Of a stretch of 64,000 nt of DNA, positions 57,946 to 64,000 are shown piece by piece. The position numbers and the translations under genes were made by a program. Below the pieces are notes generated by a model, which did no database searches, had not been told where the DNA came from, and was given only the letters and a program-made list of their open reading frames with translations. Every line of letters starts with the position of its first letter. The first letter of the stretch is position 1. This DNA is from a virus. Where the stretch lies: positions 1 through 64,000 of the IMG/VR virus record IMGVR_UViG_3300044825_001003. One strand, written 5' to 3'.

Positions 57946-60900
57946 ATGGAAACAAAAGAACCAGATAGCAGGCTGTCGGTAAGGAAAGAAGACCTGGATG
58001 ACCAGGAGCTTTACCGATTAAATCAAGTCATCAACGATCTTTACTCTAAGGTCTCTACGGCCAGAGATGAGACGGCTGATGCTGCGGGTAAATTCACCCG
58101 GTCTGGTGTAATCAAGTCACCCAATGACCAATCCACTAACCCTGTCCCTATTCTTCCTTCTACCGGGATACCTCAACCCGGAGCCGGTGATTGGACTCTT
58201 AATTCGGTAGTTTACTCAGCCGGAGAAGACGGTCTTCAGTATGGCTTTGCTAGTGCGACTATCTCTAATAAGTCGGCAGCAGTTGACTACTACTCCATGT
58301 TTATCCAGGACTACTCTTCTGGATATGTGGATACGAACGGAACCGCCGTCACTCTGACTGCCGCCAGTAAAGAAGCTGGAAATACTTTTGAGAACTGTGT
58401 AGCTAATCAGGTAATTAATATCAACGGGGTAGCTTATACTATTGCAAGCGCCCCGGTTTCTCCTTTTGAGAGCCTAACTTTAACTACTAGCGCTGGGGTC
58501 CAATCAAATGTATACTTCAACCTTAATCCAGTAAACGGCGGCAAATGGGAAGAGATTGCTTCCGATGCAGAAGCAGGAACTTGGCAACTTCGACCGCCTA
58601 CTGGATGGGACGTTCCTTGCTGTATCACCGCAAGTACTAAAGACGAAAAGACCTACCAGCCGGAAGATAACGTAAACTACAAGCGCCTTGTATTTGCTCC
58701 ATGGGCCGACGCTCCACAGGTGACGAACTTTAGCGTGACCGTTGAGCAGCAAGACCCAACTACAACGGACATCCCTAGCGGAAAATTTGTCGTAAATTTC
58801 ACAAAGCCGCTTGACCCAGAATATTACTACGCTTCAGTTGAGCGCTTGTGGTACGTCAATAGTTCTTTTACCGGGAATATAGGAGCTACCGCAGTTGTAG
58901 ATATTGTCGGAAACACGGTTACGTACAACTCTACTTCATCTATTTATGGAGCATACTTCAAGGGTCAGCTATTCAACAACATCCAGCCTGGGGACACTGT
59001 ATATATAGATGTCGGGCCAAGCCTGCCGGAAACAAGTTCCTATATTGTCTCTGAAGTCATCAGCAATACTCAGATAAAACTAACAACAAACCCACCAGCG
59101 GGAACAGAGCGGCTTTTTGCTCAATGGGGTAGAGTAGCTGGGGAGATAAATCCTTTCACGCAAACAGACTACTGGCCCTTGCCTACTTCGGCAGAATACT
59201 GGAAATTCAGGTGTAGATCTGTAAACCATAGGGAAATCGCAAACAACACCGCATTCCCAACTTCAAATGTAACCGTCCCTGCCTCTGGCGGAATCACGCC
59301 ACTAACCCCAGCTACTCAGCCTGGATCTGGCGACTGGTCATTAAACGCATTACAGTATTCGACCGACGAAGCTGGCAACTCTTCGATCTTTGTTAGCGCC
59401 ACGATTACGACCCCAGCGGCAAACGCAGATTATTATTCACTTTTCTGGCAGCGAACATCGACTCCTGTTTCTGGAGACTGGATTGAAATTGCTGCTGATG
59501 CTACGGCTGGCACTTGGCAAGAATGGCCTTCGGCTGGTGCGACTTACGTTGTCGCTATCGCCGCAAACAAAAACACCTATAAGCTTGACCAGCCAGACGA
59601 AAGTATCCCGTCTTACTATAAGAGCCTTGTCATTCCGGCATGGGGTCCAGCGGATCAGGTAACCGGATTTTCCGTTACCGTTGAAACTCAAAACAGGGCT
59701 GGAATACCTAGCGGAAGATTCGTATTTAACTTTACAAAGCCATCCGACCCTGACTACTACTACGCACAGATATCAAGGATCGCCACAGATGCGACCTACA
59801 CCCCTCTGCCTGGAGCGGTTTATGGAGTAGTAGCCGGAGAGGTAAACCCAACAAAACAAACAGATTGGTGGCCTCTTCCTGCAACTGCTGAGTATTGGAC
59901 ATTCAAATCGGAATCGGTAAATTACCGAAAGGAATTTAACACAACTTCAGCGCCAATATCAAATGTATCGGTATCCACTAGCAGTGGCATTACGCAGATT
60001 GCGCCAGCAACTATTACGACAGCAGCTTTTGCTTCTACAATTCGGCCAGTTGATCTTGTATCTACGGCCTCTATATCCGTTAGTTCTATAGTTGTAGCTT
60101 CTAATACTGGGACTGTAACCACATCCTCCGCTCATGGACTTGCAAGCGGAAGACAGGTAGCAATATTTGGAGGAACAGGGACAAGCTCTAAGCTAAACGG
60201 TCTATATGCGATTACCGTAACTGGCGCAAATACATTCACTATCACAACTTCAGGCGTATCCAATGGCACGTATAGCGCCGGGCTAAGTGAGGTTCCGCTT
60301 CCATCGCTTCCATCGGCTACATATCCAAGTGGGGCTGTAGCATTTATGACGGCCAACACCAAGCTGTATAGATCTAATGGAACCTCTTGGACGTCGGCTG
60401 CTGACGGTAGCGATATTATCTCCAACTCTATCACCGCTGGCCAGATCGCCGCTGGGGCTATCAGCACGACAGAGTTGTTTGCCGGTGAAATATTGGTCGG
60501 CCAGGGCAGCGGGAAGCCAACTAGATTTAAGGTAGTAGACTCAAGCAGTAATACAATTGGCTTTATTGGGGATGATAGCAGCATTCCTTTTGTTGGTGCG
60601 TATTTCGTCAACCTTAGGATTGGGCCAAATATCAGCACCCCTATTATCTCGGCAAGTTCTTCTGGTGTCTCTATAAATGGAGCAACTTTCTCGCTTGCTG
60701 CGAATGGGATTACGACCACAATAGACAATACCACGTCTGGCGGATATACCGCTGGGCTGAGAATAGTAAATACAGCAGCAGATAAACTGATCCAGCTAGG
60801 TCTTGACGGCCCATCTAATTACCCATCTTTCAGAGTAAACGACACGTCCGCTAATTCTGGGTTTGTTTTATCCGTAACGAATACTGGAGGGTCTGCTACA

Positions 60901-63900
60901 TTCAATGATTTAGCTGGCTCAAGCGGCGTAGAAATACAGGGCCAGTATTCTACGTATACTACAGGCGGTTTCCGTGGGTCTATTACCACTGGCAGAATCC
61001 AGGCAACTAGAGAGTTTCAACTTGGCAGTACCGCTACCGCAGGATATGTATTAACCACCGACGCCCAAGGCGTAGGCACTTGGCAATCTCTTCCAGGCGG
61101 GGGGATATCTTCAATAAATTCCCAGACCGGTCCTGCTATAACAATTGCAGCAAGTACTGGTATTTCGATTGCTTCTGCCACAAACACAATAACCATTACC
61201 AATAGTGGCGTCACATCCCTGACTGGCACTACTAATCAGGTAAATGTATCAGCATCGACAGGCTCGGTGACTCTAAGCCTGCCGCAAGATATCGCAACTA
61301 CGTCATCGCCAACCTTTACAGCCGTCAATACCGCTACAGTTGGCCCGACCTCAGCTACCGCTCTCAACCTTAGAACGGACAATACTACCAGATGGTCAAT
61401 TGATTCTGCGGGGATGCTTTCTCCAGGGGCAAATGATACCTATGACATTGGCTTAACTGGAACCAGGGTTAGGACTATATATTCCAGAGCTGGAGAGTTT
61501 TACGTTTCTGGAGGGACTTCAACCAGCGACTACCTGACCACCAGGAAGTTAAATATTTATGATTCAACCGGGACTAACGCCGGATGGGACATACAAGCCA
61601 CCGCCAGCCTTACCAGTTCACTGTTAATAAGGGACAATTCCGGTAACTCGGTAATTCAGTTCGTAAGAACGACCGGCTCTGACTATGCAGATGTATACGT
61701 AGACCTTCTACCAAGTCCAAATAACGGGCAAAAACTAGGCAGCGCTTCTTACATGTGGAGCGCTATCCACGTCACGGATATATACACATCTGGCGGAAGC
61801 GTATACGGGAGTCTCGATCCAGCAGCTACCAACACCTACACTATCGGCAGTACATCAAAGAGGTGGTCTCAGGTAAATACGGTTGCACTTAACGCAACAG
61901 GTACAATTACGTTTCCAACTGGCGCTTCAAACGGATACGTCTGGACTTCCGATGCTTCTGGCGTAGGTAGCTGGCAAGCTGTTTCTGGCTCAAGTCAATG
62001 GACTACCAGTGGATCGGATATATATCGAAGCACCGGGATAGTCACTGTCGGCGCTACTACGCCAACTGTTCGACTTGGACAGAATTTCAACGTAAACTAC
62101 TCTAATGATTACTCCGGTATAGCTATAAACACTTGGTCTAGTACCGGAAGCCATGGGTCTATCGTAGATTTTAACAAGTCTGCCTCGTCAACAATCGGAA
62201 CCCAATCAGCAGTAGCAAGCGGCAACTCTCTAGGCTTATTAGTATTTAGAGGTTCTGACGGAACTTCATTCCAGAGATCTTCTGAAATAATTGCAGAAGT
62301 TGACTCTTCCGTATCTTCAGGCATAGTCCCTGGTAGGATTTCGCTAAGGACAGCAAATTCTTCAGGTGTGATGACCGACAGGGTAAGAATTGATTCAACT
62401 GGCAAAATAGGCTTTGGAACAACCACTCCATCCCAACCTATTAACGCATCAGTTACAGACTCTAGCACTGGGGCTACCAGCAGTATTAGCGGAAGCGATA
62501 CCTTGGCTGGGTATTACGGTCAGACGTTCGCTTCTCCAAGCTCTAATCCGGCAGGAATAAGACTATATACCAGTGCGTATCAAGAAGTAACATCGACAAC
62601 TGGTGGCGCGAATGTGACGGTGAGTGGCTCTGTTTCTCGCGCGAATCATTCTGGTTCGACATTAATTGCAGCCGCTTACGGATCTCAGTCCTTTGTGTTT
62701 AACTCAGGCACTGGCAATATAGATTCCGCAGTCGGGCACCTTTATGGAACCTATATTGTAGGATCTGGAAATATAGTAAACAATTTTGGGATCGTCGTAG
62801 GAACCCCCGTATTAACTAGTTCTGGTACTATAACCAACAACTATGGAATCTATATTCAAGACCAGAATATAGGCACTACTAAATGGGGAATTTATGTAGA
62901 CGGAAGCAGTGTAAATAGCTACTTCGCGGGTAGGATCGGTATCGGCGCAACTCCAGATGCACTATTAACTGTTAATACAATTGCAAGTTTCGGCGACGGC
63001 GCAGCAGCCACTCCATCCATCGCACACAAGGGAGACTTGAACACAGGGTTTTGGTTCCCCGCTGCGGATACAATAGCTGCTTCGACCGCTGGGGTCGAAA
63101 GGTGGAGGATAAACTCTTCAGGCGTCCTTGTTCCAGGAGCAAGTGACACTTATGATATTGGCGTTACCTCTCCATCTTTGAATAGAGCTAGGAATATCTA
63201 CTCTCAATCTATCAACACGGCAAGCGTAGATGTTGTCAGCGGTACGTCTGTCTCTTCATACTGGAGGCATTCGCTTTCTGGATCTAGCACATACAGGCTC
63301 AGCAGCGGAGGAGGCAGCCCTCAAATAGAATTACAGGCCACTGTAGTCAGCTCTAGCAATACACAATTCGGCATAAGGGGCACGCTATATCCTTTAGATA
63401 CAACCGGATCCAATGGAGATTTAGGGTATTCTTCAATTCCATGGAGATCCCTGTATATTAACGGCTTAATCAGCGCAAACGGATCGGTGGGGAGTAACGG
63501 GCAACTCCTATCTACCAATGGAACGACACTCGCTCAATGGGTCAATATCACCAGCCAGCTTACCGGAGGAACCGGAGTTACTATCAGCGGGACAACTAAC
63601 GCTACCATTTCTATCGGTCAAGCAGTTGGCACTACAAGTAATGTTACGTTTAATAGTATTACCCTGGCCAATGGTAACACTAATGGCATATCGCTTAAAG
63701 ATACAGGCGGAACAGCCAGGGTGTGCCTCACTATTGGCTCCGATAACAATCTATACCTAGACAACAATGATTCAACGTATGACATCTACATCAGACCAGG
63801 GGCCAGCCGGTACACCTTCGTGGACGGAGCTTACTTCGCCCCATTCACGAACAACGGCATAAGCCTTGGATACAACGGACAAGGATGGTCGAATGTATAT

Positions 63901-64000
63901 TCTTATGCGTACTGGGCTCACAACGGAACAAGTTGGACGGCTGGCTGGACTGGAACATTTACCGCAGACGGCCAAACCGTGACAGTCCAAGATGGAATCA
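57946..64000 (+). CDS. Giant tail fibre, 3' end cut by window
   Basis: 2018+ residues open to the edge. Helical start, then two related FN3-like blocks with PG(A/S)GDW(T/S)LN..YS and DYYS(M/L)F.Q, then a HGLASGRQVAI...NTFTITTSGVSNGTY segment, then long fibre repeats (YDIG, GVLVPGASDTYDIG, FQLGSTATAGYVLTTDAQGVGTW, NNYGIYIQDQ). Likely a host-binding fibre made as a trimer. Ends before any chaperone or foot domain can be seen. Confidence 0.9.
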   Translation, partial: METKEPDSRLSVRKEDLDDQELYRLNQVINDLYSKVSTARDETADAAGKFTRSGVIKSPNDQSTNPVPILPSTGIPQPGAGDWTLNSVVYSAGEDGLQYGFASATISNKSAAVDYYSMFIQDYSSGYVDTNGTAVTLTAASKEAGNTFENCVANQVININGVAYTIASAPVSPFESLTLTTSAGVQSNVYFNLNPVNGGKWEEIASDAEAGTWQLRPPTGWDVPCCITASTKDEKTYQPEDNVNYKRLVFAPWADAPQVTNFSVTVEQQDPTTTDIPSGKFVVNFTKPLDPEYYYASVERLWYVNSSFTGNIGATAVVDIVGNTVTYNSTSSIYGAYFKGQLFNNIQPGDTVYIDVGPSLPETSSYIVSEVISNTQIKLTTNPPAGTERLFAQWGRVAGEINPFTQTDYWPLPTSAEYWKFRCRSVNHREIANNTAFPTSNVTVPASGGITPLTPATQPGSGDWSLNALQYSTDEAGNSSIFVSATITTPAANADYYSLFWQRTSTPVSGDWIEIAADATAGTWQEWPSAGATYVVAIAANKNTYKLDQPDESIPSYYKSLVIPAWGPADQVTGFSVTVETQNRAGIPSGRFVFNFTKPSDPDYYYAQISRIATDATYTPLPGAVYGVVAGEVNPTKQTDWWPLPATAEYWTFKSESVNYRKEFNTTSAPISNVSVSTSSGITQIAPATITTAAFASTIRPVDLVSTASISVSSIVVASNTGTVTTSSAHGLASGRQVAIFGGTGTSSKLNGLYAITVTGANTFTITTSGVSNGTYSAGLSEVPLPSLPSATYPSGAVAFMTANTKLYRSNGTSWTSAADGSDIISNSITAGQIAAGAISTTELFAGEILVGQGSGKPTRFKVVDSSSNTIGFIGDDSSIPFVGAYFVNLRIGPNISTPIISASSSGVSINGATFSLAANGITTTIDNTTSGGYTAGLRIVNTAADKLIQLGLDGPSNYPSFRVNDTSANSGFVLSVTNTGGSATFNDLAGSSGVEIQGQYSTYTTGGFRGSITTGRIQATREFQLGSTATAGYVLTTDAQGVGTWQSLPGGGISSINSQTGPAITIAASTGISIASATNTITITNSGVTSLTGTTNQVNVSASTGSVTLSLPQDIATTSSPTFTAVNTATVGPTSATALNLRTDNTTRWSIDSAGMLSPGANDTYDIGLTGTRVRTIYSRAGEFYVSGGTSTSDYLTTRKLNIYDSTGTNAGWDIQATASLTSSLLIRDNSGNSVIQFVRTTGSDYADVYVDLLPSPNNGQKLGSASYMWSAIHVTDIYTSGGSVYGSLDPAATNTYTIGSTSKRWSQVNTVALNATGTITFPTGASNGYVWTSDASGVGSWQAVSGSSQWTTSGSDIYRSTGIVTVGATTPTVRLGQNFNVNYSNDYSGIAINTWSSTGSHGSIVDFNKSASSTIGTQSAVASGNSLGLLVFRGSDGTSFQRSSEIIAEVDSSVSSGIVPGRISLRTANSSGVMTDRVRIDSTGKIGFGTTTPSQPINASVTDSSTGATSSISGSDTLAGYYGQTFASPSSNPAGIRLYTSAYQEVTSTTGGANVTVSGSVSRANHSGSTLIAAAYGSQSFVFNSGTGNIDSAVGHLYGTYIVGSGNIVNNFGIVVGTPVLTSSGTITNNYGIYIQDQNIGTTKWGIYVDGSSVNSYFAGRIGIGATPDALLTVNTIASFGDGAAATPSIAHKGDLNTGFWFPAADTIAASTAGVERWRINSSGVLVPGASDTYDIGVTSPSLNRARNIYSQSINTASVDVVSGTSVSSYWRHSLSGSSTYRLSSGGGSPQIELQATVVSSSNTQFGIRGTLYPLDTTGSNGDLGYSSIPWRSLYINGLISANGSVGSNGQLLSTNGTTLAQWVNITSQLTGGTGVTISGTTNATISIGQAVGTTSNVTFNSITLANGNTNGISLKDTGGTARVCLTIGSDNNLYLDNNDSTYDIYIRPGASRYTFVDGAYFAPFTNNGISLGYNGQGWSNVYSYAYWAHNGTSWTAGWTGTFTADGQTVTVQDGI

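Noticed and set aside
60132-60734. 200-residue minus-strand frame
   Set aside because: Antisense to the giant fibre, hydrophobic by codon mirror effect; the fibre frame is clearly the coding one.
1-64000. CRISPR array or insertion sequence
   Set aside because: No regular spaced repeats, transposase frame or terminal inverted repeats seen by reading.

Overview
The window is part of the genome of a tailed double-stranded DNA bacteriophage. It contains a large terminase, a portal, a scaffolding protein, a major capsid protein, head-tail adaptors and three giant fibre or tail proteins. It also carries a phage recombination set (ERF annealase plus PD-(D/E)XK nuclease), two SSB-like proteins, dUTPase, a deaminase and two DNA methyltransferases. 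No tape-measure or sheath gene is visible, and the portal/adaptor/tail layout looks podovirus-like. Both edges are cut: the helicase at base 1 and a fibre gene at base 64000 both run off the window. The host cannot be named. Many genes have a -10 box 6-8 nt before the start codon, so leaderless mRNAs are likely, which points to a host that translates them well.

Layout. (1) 1-17157 is almost all minus strand and reads as early/accessory. 1-5414 holds ParB, ERF, nuclease and an SF2 helicase whose DECH box is interrupted by a 142-residue mini-intein. 5502-5843 is one plus-strand HTH gene. 5749-17157 is a long run of small genes with a T4-type polynucleotide kinase/phosphatase and two copies of an amidoligase plus class-II glutamine amidotransferase pair. 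By eye, about 12.4-17.2 kb is more GC-rich than the rest. (2) 17158-17836 is the divergent intergenic region, with a very G-rich, repeat-bearing tract and then AT-rich DNA; it is a candidate origin and control region. (3) 17837-24010 is plus strand: cytosine and adenine DNA methyltransferases, an M15 peptidase (endolysin), a SLOG-fold protein and many small Cys-rich or membrane proteins, with clear terminators and one promoter-terminator unit that could encode a ~60-nt RNA. (4) 24064-29737 is the first fibre block. (5) 29758-34082 holds Dps, dUTPase, deaminase and two SSBs. (6) 34127-35660 encodes two fibre-like proteins with signal peptides. (7) 35669-45021 holds Lys-rich small proteins, a probable small terminase, large terminase, portal, PhoH and scaffold. 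(8) 45071-50836 holds capsid, decoration and adaptor proteins. (9) 50839-64000 encodes a 2367-residue tail protein with about eleven repeats of a ~100-residue domain, then a >2018-residue fibre.

The best candidate for an undescribed system is the doubled amidoligase/glutamine amidotransferase module. Each copy also has a related small 'LPW...NWAW' protein downstream, and Zn ribbons are fused to the enzymes. This is a predicted COOH-NH2 ligation chemistry of unknown target. The DECH-box mini-intein and the leaderless promoter class are the next most notable features.
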